Positions 53,878 through 63,956 of a DNA stretch of 64,000 bases are shown piece after piece. Source of the DNA: RGIG3102 sp964525015 (GTDB taxonomy: Bacteria > Bacillota > Clostridia > Oscillospirales > Ruminococcaceae); the NCBI GenBank assembly GCA_964525015.1, contig CAZGFY010000001.1, positions 62,001 through 126,000 on the forward strand, given 5' to 3'. The first letter of the stretch is position 1, and every line of letters starts with the position of its first letter. The notes under the pieces were generated by a model. The model worked only from the letters and a program-made list of their open reading frames with translations. It was not told the DNA's origin and searched no databases. The position numbers and the translations under genes were made by a program.

Positions 53878-56703
53878 CTATTCAAAATACTTCTTTAAAA
53901 ACTGCCCTGTGTAAGAAGTTTTTTCTTCGCATATATCTTTTGGTGTGCCTTGTGCAACTATATTTCCGCCTTCATCTCCGCCTTCTGGGCCAATATCAAT
54001 AATATGATCGGCAACTTTTATTAAATCTAAATTATGCTCAATTACTATTATTGTATTTCCAGCGTCAGCTAATTTTTGTAATACTTCAATTAATCTGTGC
54101 ACATCAGCTGTGTGAAGTCCTGTTGTTGGCTCATCTAGGATATATAGAGTTTTCCCTGTTTGTGTTTTTGATAATTCAAGGGCAAGTTTCACCCTTTGTG
54201 CTTCGCCTCCTGAAAGAGTGGTTGCACTTTGTCCAAGTTTTATATATCCAAGGCCTACATCGTATAAGGTTTTAATCTTTTTGTAGATTTTTGGTATATT
54301 TTCAAAGAATACTAAAGCCTGCTCAACTGTCATATCTAACACATCAGAAATATTTTTCCCTTTGTATCTTACTTCTAGTGTTTCCCTATTATATCTTTTA
54401 CCCTTACAAACATCGCAAGGAACATAAATATCAGGTAAGAAATGCATTTCAATTTTTATAATTCCATCGCCCTCACAAGCTTCACATCTACCACCTTTAA
54501 CATTAAATGAAAATCTACCTGGTTGATAGCCTCTCATTTTCGCTTCATTTGTTTGTGAAAAAAGTGTTCTTATATCAGTAAATACGCCTGTATATGTTGC
54601 TGGATTACTCCTTGGCGTTCTACCAATAGCCGATTGGTCGATACCAATTATTTTATCAACATTTTCAAAGCCTGTTATATCTTCGTGTGAGCCTGCTTTT
54701 ATTTTAGAGCCATTTAGCACCATAGTTGCCTTTTTATATAAAATTTCATTTATAAGGCTTGATTTACCACTACCTGAAACGCCAGTGATACAGATAAACT
54801 TACCAAGTGGAAATTCTACATCTATATTTTTTAGATTATTTTGTTTTGCTCCGATAACTTTAATAAAGTTTCCATTACCTTCTCTTAATTTCTCAGGTAT
54901 TTCTATAACTTTTTTGCCTGATAGATACTGTCCAGTAATACTATTTTTGCATTTTTCAACCTGTTTTAATGTTCCAGCAACGATAACTTCGCCACCGTGA
55001 ATACCAGCACCAGGGCCTATATCAACAATGTAGTCAGCTTCTCTTATTGTATCTTCGTCGTGCTCTACAACTATTAAAGTGTTGCCTATATCTCTTAAAT
55101 GTTTTAGCGTTCCGATTAATTTTTCATTATCTCTTTGATGAAGTCCGATACTTGGCTCATCTAAAACATATAAAACTCCCATTAAAGAAGAGCCAATTTG
55201 AGTTGCAAGACGAATTCTTTGGCTTTCACCACCCGAAAGCGAACCAGCACTTCTTGAAAGAGTAAGATATTCAAGCCCAACACTTTTAAGGAATGATAGC
55301 CTTTCCTTAACTTCTTTTAAAATACTGTGAGCTATCATCTCATCTTTTTCGCTTAATTTTAATCCTTCAACAAATTTTAGAGAATCTCTTACAGACATCC
55401 TTGTAAACTGGCTTATATTTATATCGCCAACAGTTATAGCTAGAATAATAGGCTTTAATCTATCCCCTTTACATTCAGGACACTCAACACCACTCATTAT
55501 ATTAGAAATTTCTTCTTTCATCCAAGCTGAGTTTGTTTCTCTAAATCTTCTTTCAAGATTATTAATAACCCCCTCAAACTCTGTCATATATTTTGACATA
55601 CCTCTATCAGACTCACGAAGACATTCTATTTTTTCTCCCTTTGTTCCATAAAATATTATATCTAAAATTCCTTTTGGCAAATCTTTAACTGGTGTAGATA
55701 GGCTAAAATTATACTTTTTTGCAAGACCGTTATAATACATCTGCGAAATTGAGCCTTCTGCATAATACCAGCCACTTGCTTTTATAGCACCTTCATTTAT
55801 AGAAAGCTTTTTATTTGGGATAACTAATTCTGGGTCAACTCTCATAAAAATTCCAAGCCCAGTACATTTATCACAAGCACCAATTGGATTATTAAATGAA
55901 AACATCCTTGGCTGTAATTCATCAATACTAATTTGCGGATGGTCGCTACAAGCAAAGTTTTGAGAAAACATTAACTCTTCTTTTCCTACAACGTCTATAA
56001 TCACGCTTCCGTGAGTTAAGCTTAGGGCTGTTTCAATGCTTTGTGAAAGGCGAGAGATTATATCTTTTTCAATAACTAATCTATCCACAACTATTTCAAT
56101 AGTATGTTTTTTATTTTTTTCTAAAACTATATCTTCTTCTAAATCATAGATACTTCCATTTACACGAACTCTAACAAAGCCACTTCTTCTAGCAGCGTCT
56201 AATTCTTTAATATGTGTGCCCTTTTGCCCTTTAACTACTGGTGCTAAAATTTGTATTCTTTCGCCTTCTTTTATTTCCATAACAGCGTCAACCATCTGGT
56301 CGATACTTTGTTGCTGGATGATTTTTCCACAGATAGGACAGTGTGGAATACCTATTCTTGCATACATCAGCCTTAAATAATCGTAAATTTCTGTAACCGT
56401 ACCAACAGTTGAACGTGGATTTCTCGAAGTTGTTTTTTGGTCGATTGATATTGCAGGTGAAAGTCCTTCAATCGACTCAACGTTAGGTTTTTCCATCTGC
56501 CCTAAAAACTGCCTTGCATATGAAGAAAGGCTTTCAACATATCTTCTTTGCCCATCTGCATAAATTGTATCAAATGCAAGACTAGATTTACCACTACCAG
56601 AAAGCCCTGTCATAACAACGAGCTTATCTCTTGGAATTTCTAAATCTATATTTTTTAAATTATTTTCTTTTGCGCCTTTAATAATGATTTTATCTATACT
56701 CAT
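53878..56703 (-). CDS. uvrA: Excinuclease ABC subunit A
   Basis: 941 residues with two ATPase modules. Walker A motifs are GLSGSGKSSLAFD and GVSGSGKSSLINE; signatures are LSGGESQRIRLA and LSGGEAQRVKLA. Zinc-finger cysteines include CPIC...C near residue 115 and CEACEGDGI near 740. It forms the DNA damage sensor with UvrB. Confidence 0.97.
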   Translation of the reverse strand: MSIDKIIIKGAKENNLKNIDLEIPRDKLVVMTGLSGSGKSSLAFDTIYADGQRRYVESLSSYARQFLGQMEKPNVESIEGLSPAISIDQKTTSRNPRSTVGTVTEIYDYLRLMYARIGIPHCPICGKIIQQQSIDQMVDAVMEIKEGERIQILAPVVKGQKGTHIKELDAARRSGFVRVRVNGSIYDLEEDIVLEKNKKHTIEIVVDRLVIEKDIISRLSQSIETALSLTHGSVIIDVVGKEELMFSQNFACSDHPQISIDELQPRMFSFNNPIGACDKCTGLGIFMRVDPELVIPNKKLSINEGAIKASGWYYAEGSISQMYYNGLAKKYNFSLSTPVKDLPKGILDIIFYGTKGEKIECLRESDRGMSKYMTEFEGVINNLERRFRETNSAWMKEEISNIMSGVECPECKGDRLKPIILAITVGDINISQFTRMSVRDSLKFVEGLKLSEKDEMIAHSILKEVKERLSFLKSVGLEYLTLSRSAGSLSGGESQRIRLATQIGSSLMGVLYVLDEPSIGLHQRDNEKLIGTLKHLRDIGNTLIVVEHDEDTIREADYIVDIGPGAGIHGGEVIVAGTLKQVEKCKNSITGQYLSGKKVIEIPEKLREGNGNFIKVIGAKQNNLKNIDVEFPLGKFICITGVSGSGKSSLINEILYKKATMVLNGSKIKAGSHEDITGFENVDKIIGIDQSAIGRTPRSNPATYTGVFTDIRTLFSQTNEAKMRGYQPGRFSFNVKGGRCEACEGDGIIKIEMHFLPDIYVPCDVCKGKRYNRETLEVRYKGKNISDVLDMTVEQALVFFENIPKIYKKIKTLYDVGLGYIKLGQSATTLSGGEAQRVKLALELSKTQTGKTLYILDEPTTGLHTADVHRLIEVLQKLADAGNTIIVIEHNLDLIKVADHIIDIGPEGGDEGGNIVAQGTPKDICEEKTSYTGQFLKKYFE

Positions 56704-56710
56704 TTTTCTC

Positions 56711-58672
56711 CTACTTTGATTTTTCTAATTTCTCTATTCTATCTCTTAAATATGCTGCGTGCTCAAATTCTAATAGCTTTGCAGCTTCCTTCATTTCTTT
56801 TGTAAGCCTTTCGATTAGCTTTATTTTTTCAGCCTTACTCATACGCTTACTTTGTTTTTTAGGCTCGTCTTCCTTAGATGAAATTTCTATAATTCCACGG
56901 ATATCTTTTTTAACTGTTTTTGGAATAATTCCGTGTTTTTCATTGTATGCTATTTGAATTTCTCTTCTTCTATATGTTTCATCTATCGCCCTTTGCATTG
57001 AATTTGTTACAACATCGGCATACATTATAACTTGCCCCTCGCTGTTTCTTGCAGCCCTACCGATTGTTTGCACTAAACTCGTTTCGCTTCTTAAAAAGCC
57101 TTCCTTATCAGCGTCGAGTATTGCAACAAGGCTAACTTCAGGCAAATCAAGACCTTCTCTTAAAAGATTTATCCCTATTAAAACATCAATCGTTCCAACT
57201 CTTAAATCTCTAATCAGTTCCATTCTCTCAAAAGTGTCAACGCCGTGGTGCATATATTTTGCTTTAATCTTTTTAGCTATTAAAAATTCTGTTAAGTCTT
57301 CTGCCATTTTTTTAGTTAGCGTTGTTATTAAAACTCTTTCATCTTTTGCCGTTCTAAGTTTAATTTCACCTAGTATATCTTCGATTTGTCCCTCGATTGG
57401 CTTTATTACTATTTCTGGGTCGATTAATCCTGTTGGACGGATAATAAGTTCTGCCTTTCCTTGGCTATTTTCTTTTTCGTATTTTCCTGGTGTTGCACTA
57501 ACATAGATTATCTGATTTGCCTTTTCTTCAAATTCTTCGAATTTTAAAGGACGATTATCAAATGCAGATGGAAGTCTAAACCCAAACTCAACTAAGTTTT
57601 TCTTTCTTGCATAATCTCCACCATACATTGCATTTAATTGTGGAAGACTCACATGGCTCTCATCTATAAAAATTAAATAATCATCCGGGAAATAATCTAA
57701 AAGAGTTGTTCCAGTTTCTCCTGGTTTTCTGCCTGAAAAAACGCTGGAGTAATTCTCAATCCCCTTACACATCCCAACTTCTAAAAGCATTTCCATATCA
57801 TACTGAGTTCTTTGCGATATTCTTTGCGCTTCAATTAATTTATTCTCACTCGAAAACTTCTTAACCTGCTCGTCCATTTCATCACGAATTTTATCAAGTG
57901 CAGTTTTCATTTTTTCTTCTGGGATAATATAGTGGCTAGCTGGGAATATAACAGCGTGATTAACTGTAGCCTTAACTTCCCCAGTTAAAACATTAACTTC
58001 TCTTATTCTCTCAACTTCATTGCCAAAAAACTCAAATCTATAAGCTATCTCTTGCGAATAAGCAGGATACACTTCAACCACATCCCCACGAACTCTAAAC
58101 TTATTACGAATAAAATTCATATCATTTCTTTCATATTGAAGTTTAACAAGCTTTAGCATAAAATCTTCTCTTGAAATTATCTGCCCTTGCCTTGTTGAAA
58201 GTACCATTTCACGATAGTTAACAGGGTCACCCAGTGAATAAATACAAGAAACACTCGCAACGATTATAACATCTCTTCTTTCAGATAAACTAGCTGTGGC
58301 ACTATGGCGAAGCCTGTCTATCTCTTCATTTATAGCACTATCTTTTTCTATATAAACATCTTTTGCTGGAATATATGCTTCTGGTTGATAGTAATCATAA
58401 TATGAAACAAAGTATTCAACAGCATTATCCGGAAAAAACTCTTTAAACTCTGTGCACAGCTGGGCTGCTAGAGTTTTATTATGTGCTAAAACTAAGGTAG
58501 GTCTATTAGTTTTAGCTATTATTTGTGCCATAGTATATGTTTTACCAGTACCAGTTGCACCCAAAAGGATTTGGTCAGTTTTTCCTTCTTCAATCCCTTT
58601 ACTGATTATATCAATTGCCTGTGGCTGATCGCCCGAGGGCACATAATCGCTTTTTAAAATAAATTTATCCAT
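56711..58672 (-). CDS. uvrB: Excinuclease ABC subunit B
   Basis: 653 residues. Walker A is GATGTGKTYT (about residue 40), a beta-hairpin YYDYYQPEAYIP follows, DESHVSLPQ is the DEAD-like motif, and the UVR domain ends the protein. It lies 7 nt upstream of uvrA on the minus strand. Confidence 0.97.
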   Translation of the reverse strand: MDKFILKSDYVPSGDQPQAIDIISKGIEEGKTDQILLGATGTGKTYTMAQIIAKTNRPTLVLAHNKTLAAQLCTEFKEFFPDNAVEYFVSYYDYYQPEAYIPAKDVYIEKDSAINEEIDRLRHSATASLSERRDVIIVASVSCIYSLGDPVNYREMVLSTRQGQIISREDFMLKLVKLQYERNDMNFIRNKFRVRGDVVEVYPAYSQEIAYRFEFFGNEVERIREVNVLTGEVKATVNHAVIFPASHYIIPEEKMKTALDKIRDEMDEQVKKFSSENKLIEAQRISQRTQYDMEMLLEVGMCKGIENYSSVFSGRKPGETGTTLLDYFPDDYLIFIDESHVSLPQLNAMYGGDYARKKNLVEFGFRLPSAFDNRPLKFEEFEEKANQIIYVSATPGKYEKENSQGKAELIIRPTGLIDPEIVIKPIEGQIEDILGEIKLRTAKDERVLITTLTKKMAEDLTEFLIAKKIKAKYMHHGVDTFERMELIRDLRVGTIDVLIGINLLREGLDLPEVSLVAILDADKEGFLRSETSLVQTIGRAARNSEGQVIMYADVVTNSMQRAIDETYRRREIQIAYNEKHGIIPKTVKKDIRGIIEISSKEDEPKKQSKRMSKAEKIKLIERLTKEMKEAAKLLEFEHAAYLRDRIEKLEKSK

Positions 58673-58718
58673 TAATAAGGCTCATTCCTTTCTGATATTT
58701 TGCTTTAAAATAAATTCT

Positions 58719-59396
58719 CTAATGCTCAAAATATCCACTATCAGCTAAAGACACAAAATCATCATCTGCAACAATTATATGGTCTAAAAGCTGAATACTC
58801 ATAAGTTCTAATGCTGATATTAATTTTTTAGTAACATTTACATCATTTCCCGATGGAAGTGCAACTCCCGTTGGGTGGTTGTGTGCAATGATTATCCCTG
58901 TTGCATTAGCAGTTAGTGCAAACTGGATAACCTTTCTTATAGTTATCTGCGAAGCATTAACTGTCCCTTCAAATAACTTTTCGTAATTTATAATCTTCCT
59001 TTTATCATCTAATGCCAAAACGTGAACTTCTTCATTTTTCTTTCCATAGAATTTAGGAAGGAAAAATTCTCCAGCAGATTTTGTTGAATTAATTAGTTTT
59101 ATATCTTTTGTTTTATCATTGTGATACTTTGAAAGCAGTTCTGGAATTAGCTTTATTAAGCTTGCCGTATGTTCGCCAACTCCACTAACCTTTATTATAT
59201 CCCCAATATCTGCATCAAATACATTCGAAAGTGTTTTAAATTCTTTTAAAAGTCTGTGTGCTGTTTCGTTAGTATCGCCTTGTGGTATTGAGAAAAATAG
59301 CAAAAGCTCTAGCACATTGTGGTCTTCAAAATCTGAAAGTCCCTGCTTTAAAAATCTATTTTTCAGCCTTTGTCTATGCCCTTTATGCACACTCAA
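58719..59396 (-). CDS. radC: RadC-family JAB-domain protein
   Basis: About 226 residues from the TTG at 59396, chosen because AAAGGGGG lies 7 nt upstream; the TTG at 59414 precedes that site. A helix-hairpin-helix region comes first, then the JAB metal site with HNHPTGVALPSGND (HxHx7SxxD). The role of RadC in repair is disputed. Confidence 0.88.
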   Translation of the reverse strand: MSVHKGHRQRLKNRFLKQGLSDFEDHNVLELLLFFSIPQGDTNETAHRLLKEFKTLSNVFDADIGDIIKVSGVGEHTASLIKLIPELLSKYHNDKTKDIKLINSTKSAGEFFLPKFYGKKNEEVHVLALDDKRKIINYEKLFEGTVNASQITIRKVIQFALTANATGIIIAHNHPTGVALPSGNDVNVTKKLISALELMSIQLLDHIIVADDDFVSLADSGYFEH

Positions 59397-59527
59397 AACA
59401 ACACCCCCTTTCAAAAATTAGTTTACTAATACGCAAAAATAATATATACTAAAAATATATAGTATATATAACTATACTATTATACTATAAATTAATAAAA
59501 AATAAAAGTAGGTAATGTAAGAAATTT

Positions 59528-60469
59528 ATGAAAAGTTTTACAGCTAATAACAATGATAACGGGGTTCGCTTAAATAGATTTTGTGAAAAGGTTTGCCCTA
59601 GTATGCCAAAAAGCTTATTAAATAAAGCTTTTCGCAATAAAAGAATTAAAGTTAATGGAAAAAAAGCCAGCCCTGATTATAGAATTATCGAAGGCGATTT
59701 ATTAGAATTATATATAAATGATGAGTTTTTTATTAATGAAAAGTCATCTTCAAAGTCTTTGAATATTAAAAAGCAAAATTTTGATATTTTCTATGAAGAC
59801 GATAATGTTTTATTTATATTTAAGCCTTTTGGCATTCTTTCTCATTCTGATAATAAAAAAGAGTATGATATTGTTTCATTTTTAAAGGATTATCTTGAAA
59901 ATAAAGGTGAGTTTTTAAAAGACAAGGAAAACACCTTTACGCCAAGCATTTGCAACAGATTAGACCAAGGCACAGAAGGGCTTATTATCTGCGCAAAAAA
60001 CTATTCTTCACTAAGAGATATGAATGAAATTATAAAAGAAAATCTAGTTAAAAAAAGCTATCTTGCCCTGTGTAACGGAAAAATAGAAGATGGAAAATAT
60101 TCTGCTTTTTTAAAAAGAGATAAAACCGAGAAAAAAGTGTTTATTTCTCATAATATGCAAGAAGATAGTAAAAAAATTATAACCATTTTTAAAACTCTTA
60201 ACACTAAAAGCAATCTATCTTTAATTAAAGCAACCCTAGTTACAGGGCGAACTCATCAAATAAGAGCACATCTAGCCTTTTTAAACTGCCCTATTTTAGG
60301 AGATAGAAAATACAATAAGCAGATTAATAAATCCTTAAAAAGCCAGCTATTATCAGCTTATAAGCTTTCTTTTAATGAAATACCAAAAGAAAACACACTA
60401 TCTTATCTATCAAACAAAGATTTTGAGCTAGATAGCTGTTTTACTAAAGAGTATTTTGATAAATTGTAA
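59528..60469 (+). CDS. RluC/RluD-family pseudouridine synthase
   Basis: 313 residues. The S4 domain (RLNRFCEKVCP, KRIKVNGKKAS) precedes the catalytic NRLDQGTEGLIICAKN with its Asp, and GRTHQIRAHLAFLNCPILGD follows. It is diverged from the RluD encoded at 41278-42192, so it probably modifies a different uridine in rRNA. It is transcribed away from radC; the ribosome binding site is weak. Confidence 0.85.
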   Translation: MKSFTANNNDNGVRLNRFCEKVCPSMPKSLLNKAFRNKRIKVNGKKASPDYRIIEGDLLELYINDEFFINEKSSSKSLNIKKQNFDIFYEDDNVLFIFKPFGILSHSDNKKEYDIVSFLKDYLENKGEFLKDKENTFTPSICNRLDQGTEGLIICAKNYSSLRDMNEIIKENLVKKSYLALCNGKIEDGKYSAFLKRDKTEKKVFISHNMQEDSKKIITIFKTLNTKSNLSLIKATLVTGRTHQIRAHLAFLNCPILGDRKYNKQINKSLKSQLLSAYKLSFNEIPKENTLSYLSNKDFELDSCFTKEYFDKL

Positions 60470-60500
60470 GTAGTATTAATCAGAAAGGTTTAATTATATT

Positions 60501-60809
60501 ATGAAAATATTAACTTTATGTGGTAGTATGAAATTCACTGGTGAAATGATTAAAATTGCCTTTAATTTAGAAACCCAGTATGGTTTTAATATTTTACAGC
60601 CAGTTTTCGGCGAAAAAAATTTCACCGATGATGAAATTTCAAATATAGTAAAATCACATTATAAAAAAATCGATATTTCCGATGGGATTTATGTTGTGGA
60701 TATAAATGGATATATCGGAAATTCAGTAAAAGCAGAAATCGAATACGCAAAAAAGCATAATAAAGAAATAATTTATCATAGTGATTTTTATAAAGCTAGT
60801 TTAATATAA
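60501..60809 (+). CDS. Small nucleoside 2-deoxyribosyltransferase-like protein
   Basis: 102 residues with a Rossmann-like start (ILTLCGSMKFT), an acidic region, an ISDGIYVVDIN strand and a C-terminal GNSVKAEIEYAKKH, a pattern seen in nucleoside deoxyribosyltransferase-like and related nucleotide-processing proteins. It is short even for the family. An AAAGG lies about 12 nt before the ATG. Confidence 0.5.
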   Translation: MKILTLCGSMKFTGEMIKIAFNLETQYGFNILQPVFGEKNFTDDEISNIVKSHYKKIDISDGIYVVDINGYIGNSVKAEIEYAKKHNKEIIYHSDFYKASLI

Positions 60810-60838
60810 ACTTTAATAATGGAAAGGAGTTTTATTCT

Positions 60839-61156
60839 ATAAAAAAAATATTATTTTTTATACCTGCAATAATTTTCACCTTACTATACGGCTTAATTGC
60901 TATATCTTCAGGCGGTGTTCAGCTACTACACCCTAGTGTATTTTTACTTTTAATTTGTTTTTGGGGTAGTGGTGTGATATTAAGCCAAGATTTTTTAATT
61001 GGTGGATTAATTGGATTTATTCCTGCGATTACTTTTATTTATATGGGCACTCGTGAAACAGGACAAATTATAAAAGAAACCCCTTTTGGAGTTATTTTAC
61101 TAATATACTATTTAGTTTGTATGGTTTTTATTTACATAAAGCGAAAAAAATCTTAA
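60839..61156 (+). pseudogene. Broken small membrane-protein gene with two frame lesions
   Basis: A strong AAAGGAG (60823-60829) precedes a frame with a clear hydrophobic protein of about 105 residues and three or four membrane helices. But the start reads AT-AAAAAAA, as if ATG had lost its G, and the frame breaks again at a T6G4 run near 60955-60966. The 3' part is open from a GTG at 60974 to 61156. Either the gene is dead, or the draft sequence has two single-base errors. I do not know the family. Confidence 0.6.
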
Positions 61157-61170
61157 TTCAAATTACAAAG

Positions 61171-61210
61171 CGAAAGACAGGATATTAAACCATCCTGTCT
61201 TTCGTTTTTG
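61171..61210 (+). terminator. Terminator after the broken membrane-protein gene
   Basis: CGAAAGACAGGAT (61171-61183) pairs with ATCCTGTCTTTCG (61192-61204), a 13-bp stem followed by a T-tract. Confidence 0.88.
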
Positions 61211-61229
61211 TATTATTATTTATATAATA

Positions 61230-61332
61230 AACATATTGCGACGTTTTATGTAATCGCCTTAGCGATTTGCCTGCGATACTACTTGCAGGCAAATAAAACT
61301 CGAATAAATAATCAAGCGTAGCGTAGATTATT
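61230..61332. repeat. Copy 2 of a ~110-nt structured intergenic repeat
   Basis: Same three hairpins and orientation as 34157-34266. Its right end reaches the stop codon of the amidohydrolase gene. Confidence 0.75.
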
Positions 61333-62533
61333 TATAAACTACACCGTTTTTCATAACGAATGTGCAGTTTGTCATTGTTTTTATATTATCTCTTGGGTCT
61401 TCATCAAATGCAACGATATCTGCAAATTTTCCTTTTGTAACGCTTCCGATTTCTTTATCTCTTCTTAATAGTTCTGACGCTGTTTTTGTAGCAGTTGTTA
61501 GCGCTTCAAGAGTTGTTAAGCCGAATTCTTGTAAAAGTTCAAACTCATAGCCTTGTTTTCCGTGGAAATTTTGTGGAGTTGCAGCATCAGTACCAAATGC
61601 AATTTTAACCCCAGCAGCCCTTGCTTTTTGAAATCCTGCTTTATGAGTTGCATAAACTTGTTTTGCTTTTGCCACTGCCCAATCAGCAACGCCCATTTCT
61701 GCACCCTTAGTTACAATTCTTTCAGCTGCTATAATTGTTGGAACTAGGTATGTTCCTCTTTTAGCCATTTCTTCAATACATTCATCATCTAAAATCATCG
61801 CATGTTCAACCGATGTAACACCAGCCTTAACAGCATTTTTAATACCTTCCGTTCCGTGTGCATGAGTTGCAGTATGTACACCATACATATTTGCAACATC
61901 AACAACAGCTTTCATTTCTTCAAAAGTCATCTGCTGCGCACCAACAGTTGTTCCAAGGCTCATTACCCCACCTGTTGACATAAATTTAATTAAATTTGCC
62001 CCGTGTTTTATATTATATCTTGCAACTTTCATAAATTCAGCTGGACCATCTGCAACATTAAATGCAGTTGAATCAGATAAATACGGATTATAATGGCTAT
62101 CAGCATGACCACCAGTAGAGCTTAAGGCTGGGCCTGAAACAACTAAACGTGGGCCATCTACCTCCCCTTTATCGATTGCATTTCTCAAAGCTACATCAAC
62201 AAATCCAGGGTCACCAACTGATCTTAGAGTTGTAAAACCAGCCATTAAATCTGCTTTTGCCTTTCTCATAGCGTAAAACGCCTGATCGCCTAAAGTTTTA
62301 TGCATCGAGCCAAAGCTTGCTTCTCCATCACCTGTTAGATGTACATGGCAATCTATAAGCCCCGGTGTAACGAATTTGTCTTGTAAATCAATAAGTTCAT
62401 ACCCGTCAGTATTTTGATTAAAATCTGTAACATTCTCAATTATATTTCCGTTTACAAAAATTAGAACATTTTCTATAACCTTTTCATTTTCTGAATCAAA
62501 TAATTTTGTGCATTTTAAAACTTTCTTACTCAT
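61328..62533 (-). CDS. Amidohydrolase-superfamily metal-dependent hydrolase
   Basis: 401 residues. The first metal motif is DCHVHL (HxH), followed by a possible metal-bridging Lys in KFMSTGG, later His residues in THAHGTEG and SVEHAM, and an Asp in FGTDAATP. It resembles the imidazolonepropionase/Xaa-Pro-dipeptidase-like branch. Its stop codon overlaps the end of a repeat. An AAAGGAG precedes the ATG. The transporter gene just upstream in the same direction suggests uptake and hydrolysis of one small molecule, perhaps an amino-acid derivative. Confidence 0.8.
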   Translation of the reverse strand: MSKKVLKCTKLFDSENEKVIENVLIFVNGNIIENVTDFNQNTDGYELIDLQDKFVTPGLIDCHVHLTGDGEASFGSMHKTLGDQAFYAMRKAKADLMAGFTTLRSVGDPGFVDVALRNAIDKGEVDGPRLVVSGPALSSTGGHADSHYNPYLSDSTAFNVADGPAEFMKVARYNIKHGANLIKFMSTGGVMSLGTTVGAQQMTFEEMKAVVDVANMYGVHTATHAHGTEGIKNAVKAGVTSVEHAMILDDECIEEMAKRGTYLVPTIIAAERIVTKGAEMGVADWAVAKAKQVYATHKAGFQKARAAGVKIAFGTDAATPQNFHGKQGYEFELLQEFGLTTLEALTTATKTASELLRRDKEIGSVTKGKFADIVAFDEDPRDNIKTMTNCTFVMKNGVVYK

Positions 62534-62638
62534 TGCTTTGTTCTCCTTTAAATTTAATTTGTTTATATAATAGTTGAAGTTTGAAAAATCTCTTTTCCAA
62601 ACTTCAACAATCTTTAATGTTTAATACTTTCAAATAAT

Positions 62639-63832
62639 TTAGAATATAGTTGGAACAATCACTGTTGCAAATACTACTGATGCTATTGTTACAGTTGTAA
62701 ATCCACCAACAATCATTTTAGGTAGAATATATTCTAACCCTTTTTCTTTTTCTTCATCTGTTGCGCCTTCAATAGAGCTTGCAACTTCTTTTGAAAGGAT
62801 TTCAGTACCTGGATATCCAAATAGTGCAGTTACCCCTACTGCAATTGATAATGGTATTGAATATTTTAGTATTTTTCCCATTATTATTGAGCCAGCAATA
62901 ATTCCACCTGAGCCAAGAAGCAGCATTCCTAATAGTGGGAATAACATATCTAATAGCCCTTGTGGTGTTACAGCTGCAACACCATCAATTGTTATAGAGT
63001 ATATCGCCAATAGACATAGCCCATATCCACCAGCTTTATTAAGTGCACTTTTTGGTAAAAAGTTTAGTCTTCTAAATAAAATACCAAATAGTAAGTAAGC
63101 GATATTAACGTTTAGTGCACCACCAGTTAAATTTGAAAATAGTACTGCAAAAACTGCAACAATTGCAATTTTTGCAAAATTTATAGTTGTTGTATCATTT
63201 TCTGGTTTTGGAGTTTTAAAAACAGCAAATGATGGAAGTTTAAACTCTTTTGTAACTTCTGTTTTATAATCTTTTGAAAGTTTTCCTTCTTTTTTCATTT
63301 TATTAAGTTCGATTTTTAAACAAATCGATGCTATTGGCATTCCAACTAGCCCTTGCATTGCCAAAATCAATGCCGCAAAGCCTGCAAGATCTGCTCTTCC
63401 ATTTTCGTTTGCAACTTCAGAAACCATTTGATAGGCAATAACGCCACCTGAAATTGGAGGGGCTGCTATTAGAGCGTATTCTCTTCCAAAAACCGCAACA
63501 CAAATTGTAAAAGCAAAAATCCCAAGCCCTACTAGCCCAAGACAGCAAATTAAAATTGTTTTCCATTCTTGTAAAAGTGCTTCTAAATCAATAGATGTTC
63601 CCATGCTTACAAGGAGCGCTGCTACACCATAAGCACCAAGAGTTGAGGTAAGAGTTGATGTACTTGTTACATCTGTTGGCATCAATCCACTCCAAAAGAG
63701 TGCCATCGAGATAATAGTTGCGAAAACGAGTCCTGAAATGTAGTTTTTTGTTTTGTTTGATAGAATATCGGATATCCCGAATATAACTGCAATTGCAGCG
63801 AATGACACTAACGGTGTCCAAGTAATTTGCAT
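62639..63832 (-). CDS. GltS-like sodium:glutamate-type symporter
   Basis: About 397 residues from an ATG at 63832, chosen because GGGATGG lies 8 nt upstream; an ATG at 63844 sits too close to that site. About ten to twelve membrane helices, with APPISGGVIAYQ and an inverted-repeat topology typical of GltS. A large cytoplasmic loop is in the middle. The substrate is not proven. Confidence 0.75.
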   Translation of the reverse strand: MQITWTPLVSFAAIAVIFGISDILSNKTKNYISGLVFATIISMALFWSGLMPTDVTSTSTLTSTLGAYGVAALLVSMGTSIDLEALLQEWKTILICCLGLVGLGIFAFTICVAVFGREYALIAAPPISGGVIAYQMVSEVANENGRADLAGFAALILAMQGLVGMPIASICLKIELNKMKKEGKLSKDYKTEVTKEFKLPSFAVFKTPKPENDTTTINFAKIAIVAVFAVLFSNLTGGALNVNIAYLLFGILFRRLNFLPKSALNKAGGYGLCLLAIYSITIDGVAAVTPQGLLDMLFPLLGMLLLGSGGIIAGSIIMGKILKYSIPLSIAVGVTALFGYPGTEILSKEVASSIEGATDEEKEKGLEYILPKMIVGGFTTVTIASVVFATVIVPTIF

Positions 63833-63927
63833 ATGCTTAACCATCCCTTATAATTTTTTATAATAACATTTTCAAAACCAATAAAGCACATCTTTTTTTA
63901 ATATTTTCAAAAGTGTTATTGTTGTCT

Positions 63928-63956
63928 ATTATGCCATTCAGCAAAACTTTAGTCAA
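63928..63956 (-). promoter_or_regulatory. Promoter of the transporter-amidohydrolase genes
   Basis: Minus strand TTGACT (63956-63951), 17-nt spacer, CATAAT (63933-63928). Confidence 0.55.

Noticed and set aside
59415..59527. Operator-like palindromes between radC and the pseudouridine synthase
   Set aside because: The stretch is almost pure A/T with many overlapping ATATA repeats, so such matches mean little.
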